Origin: Saururus chinensis
Lineage: Eukaryota; Streptophyta; Magnoliopsida; Piperales; Saururaceae
DNA: 64,000 nt
NCBI GenBank assembly: GCA_035235625.1
Contig: CP141140.1
Location: forward strand, 18,682,685-18,746,684
Direction of reading: 5' to 3'
Each line of letters begins with the position of its first letter. The stretch's first letter is position 1. Positions 1-12,529 of this stretch are shown here, piece by piece. The notes beneath the pieces were generated by a model that had not been told where the DNA came from, searched no databases, and worked only from the letters and a program-made list of their open reading frames with translations. Position numbers and translations under genes: made by a program.

Positions 1-356
1 CCATTTCTCCTGCCCTATCATGTAGGACATTGTGCAGCACGCTCACATTCAGGAGGAGAAATTGAATCGTCAAAGGCGGAATTTTCAATCAGTAGGGCCC
101 CTCCAGAACCGACCATGGGCACCTTCTCTTGGACCAGCCGGTCGTAATCGTCAGCTGTCTGGTACTATTCTTGGTACTTCAGTCCCTTTTTGCCGCTTAT
201 CTCAGGCTCAGATGTAAAACCCCTCCTACTGCTCTTATTTTGGAGGAGGCTTGGGACGATGCAACAGGCTGGGAGTAGCTGGATCCTTCGGATGATTCTG
301 ATGTTCTGCCAGAGATTTCTTTACATGCTTTTTCCGGTGCTTATACGCCCCAGACG

Positions 357-794
357 ATGCATGTACAAGGTTTGCTTAAGCGGCAACAGGTGGCAGTGCT
401 TATTGATAGCGGCAGTACACATAATTTTATTAATGACCAGGTTGCATAGCGTTTAGGATGCCATGTTTCAGCTTCCACTCCTTTTGATGTGTTGATAGGA
501 GATGGGAAGCACCTTCGTAGCACAGGCATTTGTCTGCGAGCTGAGTTAGTTATTCAGGGCCATCATTTTGTTCTGGACCTTTATTTATTGCCTACAAAGG
601 GAGCTAACATTGTACTAGGCATTCAATGGTTGCAAGAATTAGGGGATGTCACATGGAATTTCTGCCAGATGCTTATGGAGTTCAATCTAGGAGGCCAAAG
701 GGTGCGCCTTCAGGGGTCGGCTCCAGGTACACTCCACTTTGCACAGGACCTCGGATCATTTTTTCGTTGTATTCATCAGGGATTCTTGCTTTAG
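357..794 (+). pseudogene. Retropepsin-like protease domain of the gypsy remnant
   Basis: Aspartic protease segment of the retrotransposon polyprotein. The catalytic D-S-G triplet followed by S-T-H-N-F-I, typical of plant gypsy proteases, is read at about 403-430. The frame continues with a W-L-Q-E-L-G-D-V motif near 630, where gypsy proteases have WLxxLGxV. An in-frame TAG near 447 breaks the domain, so it cannot yield a full product by normal translation. Confidence 0.85.
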
Positions 795-797
795 TTT

Positions 798-2125
798 TTG
801 GCACATAACTCCACAGATTCATCCGTGGTCCCTGCAGACCTAGCAGCTCTCTTGGCGGACTACTCTACCCTCTTTGCTGAGCCTTCAGGATTGCCACCTA
901 TCTGGTCCCATGACCACTGTATCCCAATTCGGTCTGATGCCTCTCCAGCAAATGTTCGACTTTACAGGTACCCCCAAATCCAAAAGAATGAAATCGAGAA
1001 ATTAGTCTCTGAAATGTTGGATGTAGGCATTATTCGCACTAGTACGAGTTCCTATTCCTCACCTGTTTTGCTGGTTCACAAAAAAATGGGACTTAGTAAT
1101 TTTGTGTAGATTATCGGGCACTTAATGCTATGACACTTAAGGATAAGTTCCCCATCCCCATCATTGAAGAACTTTTGGATGAATTGGGTGGCTCACACTA
1201 TTTTTCTAAACTAGACTTGTGTTCTGGTTATCATCAGATTAGAATGCATCCGGCTGACATTCATAAGACGGCCTTCTGTACTCATGATGGATATTTTGAT
1301 TTTTTGGTAATACCCTTCGGCCTCACTAATGCTCCTACTTTTCATAGTCTTATGAACAAAGTGTTTCGGCCTTACTTGCGTCGGTTTGTATTGGTTTTTT
1401 TTTATGATATATTAATCTACAATCCTACCTGGGAGACCCACTTAACACATCTCCGCTATGTCCTTGTCCTTTTGGTGCAGCATTCCCTCTTCCTTAAGAG
1501 GTCCAAATGTGTTTTCGGCACTACTTTAGTAGATTATTTGGGGCATCTTATCACAGGAGGGGGTGTATCTACTGATCCGGCTAAGGTGACTGCTATGAGG
1601 GAGTGGCCCATACCCACATCTCCTAAGGCTTTACTCACTGGCTATTATCGTTGTTTTATCTCACAGTATGGGATCATTGCCGCTCCACTTTCAGCCCTCC
1701 TCAAAAAGGGTTCCTTTCAGTGGCCTTTTGAGGCTCAAGCTGCTTTTGATACTCTTAAAGCGGCCATGTCGACCGCCCCTGTACTTGCATTACCGGACTT
1801 TAATAAGTCTTTTGTGGTTGAGACAAATGCATCTTAGACCGGATTAAGGGCCGTGCTCTTACAGTTTGGCCGCCCCATTGCTTTCTTCAGTAAAGCATTA
1901 TCTGGGCGTTCCCTCTTATTATCTGCTTATGAGCGGGAGATGTTAGCAATTGTTCATGCTGTTACTAAGTGGCACCCTTATTTATTGGGTCGACATTTTC
2001 TTATCCTACTGATCATTAGCTGAAATATATGTTGGAACAGCACATAACCACTCCGGCCCAGCAGCGTTGGATATCTAATCTTTTGGGGTATGATTATGAG
2101 TTAGCTTATAAAATGGGGTCTGAAA
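798..2125 (+). pseudogene. Reverse transcriptase and RNase H of the gypsy remnant
   Basis: RT fingers and palm are recognisable in two frames: 798-1109, then 1130-1837, with a frameshift near 1100 just before the V-D-Y-R-A-L-N motif. Landmarks are Y-H-Q-I-R-M near 1225 and F-G-L-T-N-A-P near 1318. The catalytic F/Y-x-D-D box near 1397-1408 reads F-F-Y-D, so the first aspartate is replaced by tyrosine (codon 1403-1405). RNase H follows at about 1780-2050 with a stop inside its first D-A-S-like motif near 1834. The copy is inactive. Confidence 0.88.
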
Positions 2126-2126
2126 A

Positions 2127-2625
2127 ATGTGGTTGATGCTCTCTCCAGGCAATTTGCCACAGCTCAGAATGACTTTATCTACACCAGTCTTTCCCTTTCT
2201 GGACCAACTCCGACAAGCGTATTACCAGGATCCAGAGGCCGTGACCCTCCTTGAGTGCTTGCGGGCTAACCCTTCTAGTATGCCTTTTGTTTTACAGGGT
2301 GACTTGATTTTCTGGAAGGATCATCTATGGGCTCCGAATGATACTCAGCTTCGCACTTCCATACTCTCTCACTTTCATGATTCTCTTTTTGCTGGACATG
2401 AAGACTCATTTCATACCTACAAACGAGTGTCCCAGAGTTTTTTGTGGCCGGGTCTCTGCCGTGCAGTTCATGATTATGTTGCATGTTGTGATGTTTGCCA
2501 ACGTGCCAAGGCTTCTACTACTGCTCCCGCGGGGTTTCTCTAGCCACTGCCTATTCCTGAGCGCATTTGGGAGGACGTTTCCATGGATTTTATTGAAACT
2601 CTGCCATTGGTTCAAGGGAAATTCC
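2127..2625 (+). pseudogene. Integrase N-terminal zinc-binding segment of the gypsy remnant
   Basis: Contains the H-H-C-C zinc-binding arrangement of retroviral-type integrases: two histidines near 2375-2400 and C-D-V-C near 2488-2500. The frame stops near 2543. In a shifted frame a start of the integrase core (D-V-S-M-D-F-I) is seen at about 2573-2595, then homology ends. The catalytic D,D,E core is absent, so the element was truncated here. Confidence 0.82.
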
Positions 2626-2809
2626 CAATTGCAGAGCCCTAATTCGTAGGGTTCATAATAGACTGAGATGAGAGAAGCTATCCTTGAGATTTCAAGAGCA
2701 AATGCCCTAAGTATTAAAAATACTTATTCTAAGTCAAGGAGGAACATTTAATAACTATCAAGAGTTAACCTAACATTTAATAACCGTACAACATACATTA
2801 GTTATTTTA

Positions 2810-4710
2810 GATATCCACATGAAAAGACGGAGAAAGCAGAGGAATGACAAAGTTAAGCCTATAATCAAGTGGTGAAACTTTGGAGGGTGAAATAATCAAC
2901 ACCTTCTGAAAGGTTGACAGTGGATGGAAATTGGAAGTTGGTGTGGAACGAACAATAATGAGAGTTAACATAGTTAATTGCATTAAAAAGTTAGAAAAAT
3001 AAAAGCTTAGTAAAGTGAGGAGAAGGGACTTACAAATGAAACATGGTAGTGGTAAGATGAAGTCCAAAGATTCATCAAAGAAAATAAATATTTCTTAGGG
3101 TGGCAAAAAGTGGGGAAAGTCGGGAGAGATGTTACGGCTAGAAGAGAGGCTAAAAAAGTAATGAGTGAAGCTAGGTTAATGGCATTTGATGACATGTACA
3201 GTAGTTTAGAAAAAAGGAGGGGGATGTACATATATTTAAGAGAGGAGATCAAAGGGTTTTAGTAAAACATGAAAAAATTAAGGAGAAGATTGCAATGGTA
3301 TTTCAAGTATTTATTAAACAGAGATTATGGCAGTATTCATGATATTAAGGATATAACTTATTTTAAAAGATTTAAAATGGAGGTACAAGCCACCTTAAAA
3401 AAGATGAAGAAAGGTAAAATATAAGGACCTAATAAAATTCTTATTGAAGTATGGAAGACTCTTGGGGGCATTGACTTGACTTAGATGACTTGGATTATTT
3501 AACAATATTTGGAAGTCAAAGCTGATGCCATATGAGTGGAGGAAAATTACTCTTGTACCTCTGTACAAAAATAATCAGGGCATCCAAAATTGTATCAAAA
3601 TTGTATAAACTATAGGGGAATAAAACTTATGGGTCATATTATAAAGTTATAAGAAAGATTAGTACAAGAACGTTTGTGAAAAGTAACTAAGGTAATTGAA
3701 AACCAGTTTAGTTTCATCAATAAGTCAAAAACTGAAGCATGAAAACCTCTACATGTTATGTCAACTAGTAGCAAAGTCTTGGGAAAAAAGACAAAACCTC
3801 TATGTGACCTTCATAGATTTAGAAAAAACCTATATTTGACTGCCTCAAGAGCTCATTTGGAGTGTTTTGGTAACATAGATATAATAAAATATATGCATGA
3901 TGGGGAAGTGACTAGTGCATGACCAATTGGGCAAAAACCAAGGAGTTTCCAGTACAGTAACTCTACCTCAACGGTTAGAAGATAAGGTACCTTGGATCAT
4001 GTTTTTTTCCGGATCATGTTTGATGAGACTAAAATAGGGTTTAACGCAAAATTAGAATTGTTGACGGAAACTCTAAAATCAAAGGGTTTTAAATAAAGTA
4101 GGACTAAGACGAAATATATAGAATTTAACTGTAAGGAAGGTAGAACCTTAGTTGAAATAGATGGGCAAAAAATGTCAAAATGTGACCAATTCTACGATTT
4201 AGGTTCCATTATCCATAAAGAGGGAAATATTGATAATGAGGTAGTGCATAAATAAATGTGGGGTGGGTAAAGTAGAGGGTAGTGTCGGGGGTATTTTATG
4301 AGAGGAGCCAAATAAACTTAAAGGCAAGTTCTATTGAACAACCTAAAATATTCTAGAGAGTATGACGTTGGGCCTCAAAGAAAAATCATACACAAATTGA
4401 ATATAACTGAAATCAGGCTGCTAAAGTAGATGTGGTATAACTAGGAGAGATGAGATTAAATGTGTCTATTTGTGAGATGTTATGGGTAGCACCTTTAGGG
4501 GAGAAAACAAAGGGAGTGTAAGTTGCATTGGCATGGGTATACACAAAGAAGACTAATCAATGCTCTAATAAAAAGGTTGGAAAGGATGCATATAAATGAT
4601 GTCAAAAGAGGGAAAACAAGACCTAAAAGAACTTGGATGGAATTAATAAGAAAAAGTATGGCAATGTTTTCTCTTATGAAAGAGTGGGAAGCTAGAATGG
4701 AAGAGTAAAT
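2810..4710 (+). pseudogene. LINE (non-LTR) reverse transcriptase remnant
   Basis: Many short frame pieces together trace a plant LINE pol. They are: a segment before the RT with A-R-L-M-A-F-D-D-M-Y at about 3171-3199; G-P-N-K-I-L-I-E-V-W-K near 3425-3455; a degraded Y-I-D-L-E-K-A-Y-like motif near 3805-3835; K-S-K-G-F-K then S-R-T-K-T-K-Y near 4080-4115; and a C-terminal tail at 4523-4708 with R-P-K-R-T-W. Frequent stops and frameshifts show long decay. It lies antisense to VPS26 and next to the gypsy remnant. Confidence 0.8.
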
Positions 4711-5060
4711 TCTATGTTGTCCTCGAATTGTTGAGAAAATGTGCTACTTAGATTATGATTATGATCACTAACACGTGGGACTCCATCTAAGCTTACGAAA
4801 ACCTCAATTGTTAAATGACTCACACACTACAATATGTGGGTTACACACATCAAACTCAGCCCATACTGCATAAACTCATGACCATAGTGATCTACCAACA
4901 ACCCCTTTTAGTGCACCCCCACCAGACTATGGAGGGCCCACTTTTGAACTCGTTAAAGGTAAATGCTAATAAAGACTCTTAACCTTTATATATGTGTGTG
5001 CATTTGTGTGTAGAGAGAGAGTGAGAGAGAAAGAGACCAATATATTTTTAGAAACACAAC
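4711..5060. other. Intronic spacer between LINE remnant and last visible VPS26 exon
   Basis: No coding signal on either strand. A short TG/GA-rich tract lies at about 4990-5035. If VPS26 is intact, this is the 5' part of the intron that follows the exon ending at 5061. Confidence 0.5.
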
Positions 5061-8000
5061 CTTAATGCTGTTATTGATTGATGGAAGTGGTGTATAGTTG
5101 TGAACCTGAACAGAAAAAATGACTAACAATAAGTACAAGGTAAAACAGTCTGACCTTGAATCCTCAATCAAATAATAAGTAATAACTAATCAGGTCATAG
5201 ACAAAAGAGAAAGAAAACTAACCCAGAACTCCTGATACTCCACAATGTTGCCCACGTAATTCCGGCTAATAGTTACTTTCAGAACATACCTGCCAGTTTG
5301 AAACGAAGTTTATATCCTATGTATGCATAGGAAAATCAGGCCAACAGGTTATTAGTTTAAGTGACAATATGAAGTAACCGATTTTGAACTCAACAGTAAC
5401 TATTTTTATGCATAATTAAACAAGAAAACTAAGAAGCTAGACTTGAATTCTTTAAGATAAATGAATAGAATACCTAAGCCGTACATTCACTCCATTGTAT
5501 GACTCAAATGGCATTTCAACAGTAGAAAACTCAAATGGGTATGATTTTCTTTCATATATTTCACCTGGCACATCTAGTTCACGCACTGCAGAAGTATTAC
5601 AATCAACACCCAAAAATTTAATCAAATTAGCCTAAAAAAAAATGTAGACACATGATAGAACATCTTGTCTAAAAACAAGAATCTTACAAAGTATTTTAAC
5701 TCAAACTAATTTCTACAAAATATATTGAGTTGAGAGTATGCAACACAATTGCTGGCCATATATGTGCAAAGCAACATCTGTCTTCTAACTTTAAAACAAT
5801 TATATCAATTCAATGAGTTCACCGATGAAGCATGTAAGCTTTCCTCAATGAAAAGCTCCCGCAATAAAATTAAAATCTATGGCAAAAAATGAAATACTGG
5901 CACTTTCAAGCCTTCCTCCTCAATGAAAAACACCCGCAATAAAACTACAATCCATGACAAAAAATGGGGCACCGGCAATTGCTTAGTAATTATAAAGTAT
6001 ACCAAGTATGTAGTGTCATGGTGCAAAACCCCTTCGCTTAGTTGAACTCACACATAGAGCACAACTACAGTTGGAGCAGAGACAGAAAAGCAACTCCTCT
6101 TTGGAGCTATAGTGATTATCTTTACAAATTGGAAGATATCTAAGATGTAATCCAAAACACTTACTATAAACTTATGTTTGGCAATTAAAAGGGGCTCAAA
6201 ATATAACTAGTTGAGATACTAATTATCACCAATGCTTCCTCTATCAATTCAGTAACTCAACTTAGGGACATTCAATGGAAGAAAAGGGCACAGTAAGGAT
6301 GCAAAAATAGGAGCCCTTCAAGATTAAAACAGCCACCCTCTCCAATACTAGCATATAGATGTTTATTGTCGATGAAAATGACAATTCCATTCAAAATCAT
6401 AACCTTCAATTTCAAAAAGAAGCTAAAGGACAGTTGAAGTGCATGCATACTCCCTCATTCCACTTTAATAGTCGTAATTAGAAAACCAAATAAAACTAAT
6501 TGGTTTTTCAATTAGATTGGGGACCGAGGGAGTATGTGTTTTCATAGTGGTAGCCCTCAAACATTATCATAAGTCATAACTGGCCCTCAAACCATCTTTT
6601 GTGAAAGATGGTTAAAATGATACAATCTCTGTACTACAAAGAAACACTGTAGAAATATGCAGTATTCATGCAAACATCGCCTTCAGAAAAAAAGAGGAGG
6701 ACAAACATATCATAAGGAAATAAAGATCCATAAGAATGAGTTTATGATCCAGCATAAAAGGTGTTTCTGCAATCATACTCACCAAGGGAGGTGAAATCAT
6801 AATAATTGCCTCGGTCGAAGTACATCTCTGCAAGAGAAAAAAAAAGTCAAAATTTTTTCATGAAATACAAAAAAACCAAACCACAGACGTTTCACCTGCA
6901 GCTTATTCATCCAACCTATGCAAGTATATTAATAAAGGAATGAACTATTAAACTATGTCACTTTCCTTTTAGGTTTTGCCAACAACTTAGCTCATTTGCC
7001 AGGGCTACTAGATCAGACAACTAAACTTATAATAATATTTTCAGGTAAACCAGGAAATCCCTGGAAAGTTGAGGAGCCATAATGATGATGATGTACTTTC
7101 ATTTTCAAACAGCCCATACTTTCTTTGATCTACATAATTTTTCTCCAGACAAATTAAACAAACTATAGTAAATTAGTAAATTATATGGAGAATATTAACA
7201 ATACAACAGATGTCACTGTTACTTGCAATTATAGTGTCACCAGATGTACATCATTTGTTAGCACTTTGTAGTTACGAATTGCAGAAAGAAATAAGGCAGA
7301 AAAGTAGGGGAAAACGTCGAGACATTAAGTTTTCATCAAATTTTGTGAAAGTGTATTTAGTAAAAATGCAAGAAAATGTCAATCATCATCAATGTCTTTG
7401 CTAAAATTTTAGGATACTAAATTCCACCATGTACCTTCCAACTTCTCCACTATTGTGAGACATGTTTCTGTGTAAACCAAAACCCTTGCCAGCAAATATT
7501 ATATTTTTCTACAAAATAAATGACTTTTGCCCCTCTATAGGAGATGTTTGACTAAAAAAGAACCATTAGATAAAGGAATAACCAAAATATTTCTCATCTC
7601 CCTACTTTATCCGATCTTTCCAACACCACTTCCGCCTCTCTTTCCAATATTTCCTACTTCTATACCAAAACTATGCCAAATTTTTGGAGCGAACTATAGT
7701 AACCACAAAAGAGGACTCACAAGCAAAATGGCCAAGTTAAGGATCTTGGATTTTTTAAAACATGGATCTCATTGTCTTCGTAAGTTTAATTAACATAAGT
7801 AATTAGTCCCTTCCTCAAAAACTTAAGCTCTTAGGTATAGTGGTTAACTAGTATGGTAACAAAGCCCAAGGTTATGGGTTCAAGTTAAGGTGCTTTAAAT
7901 AATTAGCCCTTTCCCTTTTACGTGAAGTGGTCAAATAACAGTCTCCATCAGTTAAAAAATCTATTGAGTTAGTTAATTGGTACAAATCTAATACTCGATA

Positions 8001-9743
8001 ACAGTTCTTTCAGCCAACATAGAGAACAAGCAATTTATCAAATGAACTGCTTAAAAATTAAGAGGTGAAAATGGCGAAGCAAAGCCACAAAAGTTTAAGA
8101 GTCATGTCCATGTAAATCTATTAGTAAGAGCGTAGGTGCAGCTTTTCTGACACTAACAACACTTTTCCAGTAACAAGCTCCAGAGAAAGATCAGAGAAAC
8201 AGAGAGAAACAGAAATTTACACAAGGTATGTTTTCGGACAAAGATGGTAATAAAAGAAGAAGAAACCAACATAGTGTGCATTAGTGAAAGAGAAGGACTT
8301 TATAAACTTGGCCATGAACAGATTTAGAATTTGAAAATTCAAAAGGGTCTGTAGAACACAAATATGTCATAAGGATACTGGGATTGCTTCATGAATGTAA
8401 ACAATCAGGATTACTTTCCCAAAAATACAAGCAACACTGATTCAGCTTCTAGAAGAAGAACACAAAGATATCATTGTGTCCTACAGATTGGTATGCCCAT
8501 AATTTACTCATAGTGAAGTGGTACAACAAAAGTAAACTGCAAGGGCAAGCTGTGTTACTAACATGAAATAAGAAAGTACAAATTATTATATAAAGATGCA
8601 GTGAAGCGCACCTATCTGACCAAGAAGCTCAATTTTCACACCATTGTGTTCGATCTTTTTACCTTGAACAGGTTCAATTAACACCTGAAATTATTCCAGA
8701 TATCAAATTTAAAAATTGAAATTCTGCACTGAAGATCCTGTTGTCAATTACATTAAATAAGCAGAATTGATATGTAACCTCATCCTGAAATACATGAGTG
8801 GTACCTCCCCAACAATGTTTTCTTGACTCTGAAAAAGAGGAACTAATGCAATTTCACCATTTTCCTTCTTAATGGAAGCCTGTAAATTTGTAAGAAAGAT
8901 CAGAGGCAGAATACAATTGGACAACTAATAAGAAAAACAAATCTAATTAATACACATGAATACTTGAACAAACTGCATTTCTGGCCAAGAAGACAAGAAT
9001 CTTCAGCAATATACATAAACTTCAGCACAGAGTCCTTCCTCTCAGCAATAAAGATTTAAAGTACCTGCTTGCGAGCTCTTCCATCAGCAAACTTTATTGC
9101 TATGTTACAGGGAGGCTTGAAAGCTCCAATAAGGTAATTCTGACATTATTTCACCAGGTAACAGATTAATTAAAGAAAATTCAGTACAAGCTACAACATG
9201 TCTGAAAACAGAATGCAAAATTTAGAAGAATAGATATATGGACAGCCTAGAAGATTGCCTTTCTGCATTAAGAAGTTGGCAGGTCATAGAATCAACTTTC
9301 TTTGTAAGCAAACATCTTCAGATTTTAATATATTTTTTGGAGGCACACTTATCCATAGTGGTGGCGGTGAACAGATCATAGAGGCATGGAAATGACCGAA
9401 TACTCTGCTATGTGGACTAATATTATTAAAAACTGTAACGCCAGCCACCATTAATCCAGTAGAAGGCACACTACAACTAGGTAACATTTGTAGATTCTTC
9501 CATCATATTCCCACAAAGGCTCACTGCAACTAGGTGACACTCATATAAGTTTACAATATATTCCACTACAGGACCATACATCTGGACAGAAAAAATGGAA
9601 AGGTGTGAGGTTCTACTTTCAGGCCATTCACATGGCAAGTAAATAACACAGATTACTTATCTTGCATGTGCCTAAACCCTTATTCCTTAATGTGTAAATT
9701 GGAGTCGTATAATTACATAAACACAGCAATGGGAACATACCAT
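5061..9743 (-). CDS. VPS26: Vacuolar protein sorting-associated protein 26 (retromer subunit), 5' part
   Basis: VPS26 is the arrestin-like subunit of the retromer core (VPS26-VPS29-VPS35), which recycles cargo receptors from endosomes in the cytosol-facing coat. I assembled it from short exons on the minus strand with GT-AG borders and continuous phase: 9741-9743 (the ATG ending exon 9741-9778), 9065-9139, 8805-8879, 8612-8684, 6783-6827, 5474-5585, 5223-5289 and 5061-5105. Together they encode 165 residues without a stop. Diagnostic motifs are N-Y-L-I-G-A-F-K-P at the start, M-Y-F-D-R-G-N (exon 6783-6827), E-L-D-V-P-G-E-I-Y-E-R-K then N-G-V-N-V-R-L-R-Y (exon 5474-5585 and next), and L-P-S-I-N-N-S-I-K at the end. 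Plant VPS26 is about 300 residues, so the C-terminal half is missing here. The next exons probably lie left of the window, beyond an intron holding the LINE and gypsy remnants. The start is supported by ATG|GTATGT at 9741, which joins directly to AAT-TAC, the family's Met-Asn-Tyr. Confidence 0.94.
6450..6532. mobile_element. Stowaway-like MITE in VPS26 intron
   Basis: About 83 bp bounded by perfect inverted ends CTCCCTC/GAGGGAG with flanking TA on both sides (11-bp mirror match 6446-6456 / 6526-6536). The CTCCCTC end and TA target fit Stowaway/Tc1-mariner MITEs. It sits in the intron between the VPS26 exons 5474-5585 and 6783-6827. Confidence 0.75.
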
Positions 9744-9971
9744 CCTTTTGAAGGCCAAAGGTTTATCGGAACTAGTACCTGAAAAGGAACCCCTCAGATA
9801 TACGAAATCAGATATCATTTCCAAACAAAAGAAGATAACCAAAAACTATTTTACATAATTGTTTCCCATTTAATAAGCGCAAGCTCAATAGAAGTGTGAG
9901 AATGATTCAGACATAAAATAAGGTCAGCCAAAATTTTAAATCAAGAAGATAGCTTGCAGGATAGAATAGGG

Positions 9972-10110
9972 ATACAGTTGCAAGATCAAATCAATGAAAG
10001 ATACTTTTCAGGATACACATAAGAATACAGTTGCGAGATCATATCAATGAAAGATAGTTTTCAGGATACACATAAGAATACAGTTGCAAGATCAAATCCA
10101 TGAAAGAATA
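9972..10110 (+). repeat. 53-bp tandem repeat, about 2.6 copies
   Basis: Copies start at 9972, 10025 and 10078 with ATACAGTTGC and continue through CAAGATCAAATCAATGAAAG. They differ by only a few bases, which suggests a recent duplication within the VPS26 leader intron. Confidence 0.85.
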
Positions 10111-11952
10111 TACCAGTTATGTCATCAGAAAGGATGCAGTGAGAACATTATCCATACCAAATAGTAAAGGCAAACCTCCCAAATACAAGTGTTCAACAAT
10201 TTTTCACTAATAAATCAGTTCCCTGATCATGATATAATAAAACTGAGTTGATGCACGCCTTCACAGTTCACAGCAGTGTCACAATGTCACAATTTTTTGC
10301 TGAATCTTCAAAAACAAAACCAGCAAATCACAGCTCTGAAGAATAGTCGGCCCAATAACCAGCTGATTCCACAGGTTTGCCGATTTTCTGAGTACTTGGA
10401 CACGGACTGCCTTCCCTCATTACTGTGCATTGTCTTCAATTCCTCCAGCGACCATCCTCAACTCCGATGACTGGTAGTGTTCATGACTTTTCCCTGGCCA
10501 CGTCCAAAACTTTTAAACTCTTAACTAAATTGCACATTGAACAGCGCTGTTCATGGTCACATGTGAGCTTTATCTGCTGCACATTGTCTCTCCTCCTATT
10601 CTGGGTTTCCAATTCATCTGTTCTGTATGTGTTTTTTTAGTCGCCGGGACTGGCTCAGATCATTGGACTGATATATTTCTGCACAAGTATACTCTGAGGA
10701 AAGAAACATCTGCAAATTTCCCATTTTATATTTGTTTTAAAGATGTCACTTATCCTCCTGAAATTATCTTTCTCTTCATCCTCACAACTGCTGAATCTGC
10801 ACAGTATTACCGCTCTTCATCACTGCCCAGCAATGACGAAATTTATGCTTCTTGTAATTGCAATTTCTGCAGGTTTACAGATTGAAAAGATCTAATTTTC
10901 TACACATATCTTCTGCCAGCACTCCCTTCTTCTTCTCAAACCAACAGAATTAAGAGTGATTGAAAGCATTTTTCAACTATGCAGAAGCAGGATTCGTTAG
11001 CTTAAATAAGTTAGATCAATTTTATACCAAACTGAAGTACTTTGGACCTTGGATAATGAATGACCACCCCAAAACCCAATTCAACTTTGAAACCACTAGA
11101 CGAGATTCATTTTATTTTTTTAACGACCAGTAATAATGGAATGGAGAGACAGTGGTTGGAAAAAATAACATACGCATTTCGAATAAATAAAACTAAAAGA
11201 ACCTCATTAGTTTGAGTTTCTTTGATAATATCTCAAGTACAGAGAATTGTACGAACATGCAATGAGTTTTGATGTTAATTTGTAGAGTGATGCATAAGAT
11301 CAGATATCAAGGTTGAAGTGGTGGGTTTAATACTTTCGGAAATTTCTGTGAAAAATTAGTAGTTTCAAGGTCTTTCTGCAAGTTTGAGTGTGTTGGGATT
11401 TGAGCGTGGGTTAAGTCAGTTGACTTACAAAGAGAACAAACTTAGAAAACTATGTCAGGTTTGCTGTTTTTTATAAAGTAAGGCCTAAAATGAAATCCCA
11501 ACCAGACAAGCATAATCTCAGCTAGAGTAGCATGTAAATGTGCAATCAGATGACAAATTAATTGGAACATAAAACTTAACACATTGATGCGTAAAACGAT
11601 CATTACCCATTTTTAATTGATCCCCCCCCCCTCCCAAAAAAAAAATTGCAAATTGGCTATTTCACTATAAACACTTTCATGTTCTTGCTCACCCAATACT
11701 GTGAAGCTATGTAAATACAACATTTATCAACAGCATATAAAATTACCAAATTTTCACTATATTTCTAGGTATCAGGAACCTAATCATTCGTGATGTTACA
11801 AATCAAAGCTCCGAATTACAGTAACCGAAATAGCGAAAGTTTGTGAGAGAACATAAAAATAAAACATAATCGACAGCACAATTGAACAATTTGGAAAATC
11901 CATATTTGACATATAGCAGCCAAAGGACTTACCTTAACTGGCCGAACTGGCT

Positions 11953-11964
11953 TCAATTACCCAT
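11953..11964 (-). other. Minimal upstream ORF in VPS26 leader exon
   Basis: The leader exon contains ATG GGT AAT TGA (start at 11964), a three-residue upstream ORF in a favourable context with G at +4. It ends well before the main start. Minimal uORFs can lower translation of the main frame, but no effect is shown here. Confidence 0.4.
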
Positions 11965-12414
11965 GGAACCAATCTGTTAAATCAGCCTTGATCAAAAGAA
12001 GGCAAATGAAGAGCGGGTGGGGAACCCGGGTGGCTGCGCGGAGTTCTTGTCGACGGGGACCGCTCGTTTTCATTTTTAAGCTCAATAAAACCGCATGCGG
12101 ACTAGCAGGTGGCAGCACGTGCTAGCCCGGCGCTGTTTTCGTTTGTACGATAAATCTATTATATAAATATACAATTATTATTATATATATATATATATAT
12201 ATATATAACTCTGTTTATATTAGCTCGGCTTATATATTTTTATGTGAGCCGAGGTTCTATAACCGTTTGGATTTATATTTGATAGCCCATAACATTTATG
12301 AGTTTTATGAGTATTATAAACCTATAAATATTATGGGCCATCGGATGTAAATCCAACGGCCCATAGAGCCCAGGCTCACATAAACATATATAAGTCAGGG
12401 CTTATATAAATTTT

Positions 12415-12529
<115 letters not shown>

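Larger units (their letters stand above)
1..2640 (+). mobile_element. Ty3/gypsy retrotransposon pol remnant
   Basis: Decayed pol region of an LTR retrotransposon with the order protease, reverse transcriptase, RNase H, integrase zinc finger. That order, with integrase last, is the Ty3/gypsy arrangement. The left part (gag) is cut by the window edge. The reading frame is broken by stops and frameshifts, and the element stops abruptly near 2620 inside the integrase core. No LTR is visible on the right side, so this is a truncated, non-autonomous copy. It lies antisense to VPS26 and probably within its large intron. Confidence 0.9.
9744..12050 (-). other. VPS26: VPS26 5' UTR exons and leader intron
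   Basis: The exon holding the start codon runs 9741-9778 (acceptor CAG at 9779-9781), so 9744-9778 is 5' UTR. A further upstream leader exon ends at 11933 with a strong donor (AAG|GTAAGT, donor bases 11932-11927). Its transcription start is not determinable but probably lies near 12050, at the edge of a GC-richer stretch. The intron of about 2.15 kb between them has a 53-bp tandem repeat (9972-10110) and no coding signal that I recognise; open frames at 10276-10885 look fortuitous. Confidence 0.65.

Noticed and set aside
10276..10885. Overlapping plus-strand frames in the VPS26 leader intron
   Set aside because: No domain, no splice support, composition as in neighbouring intron.
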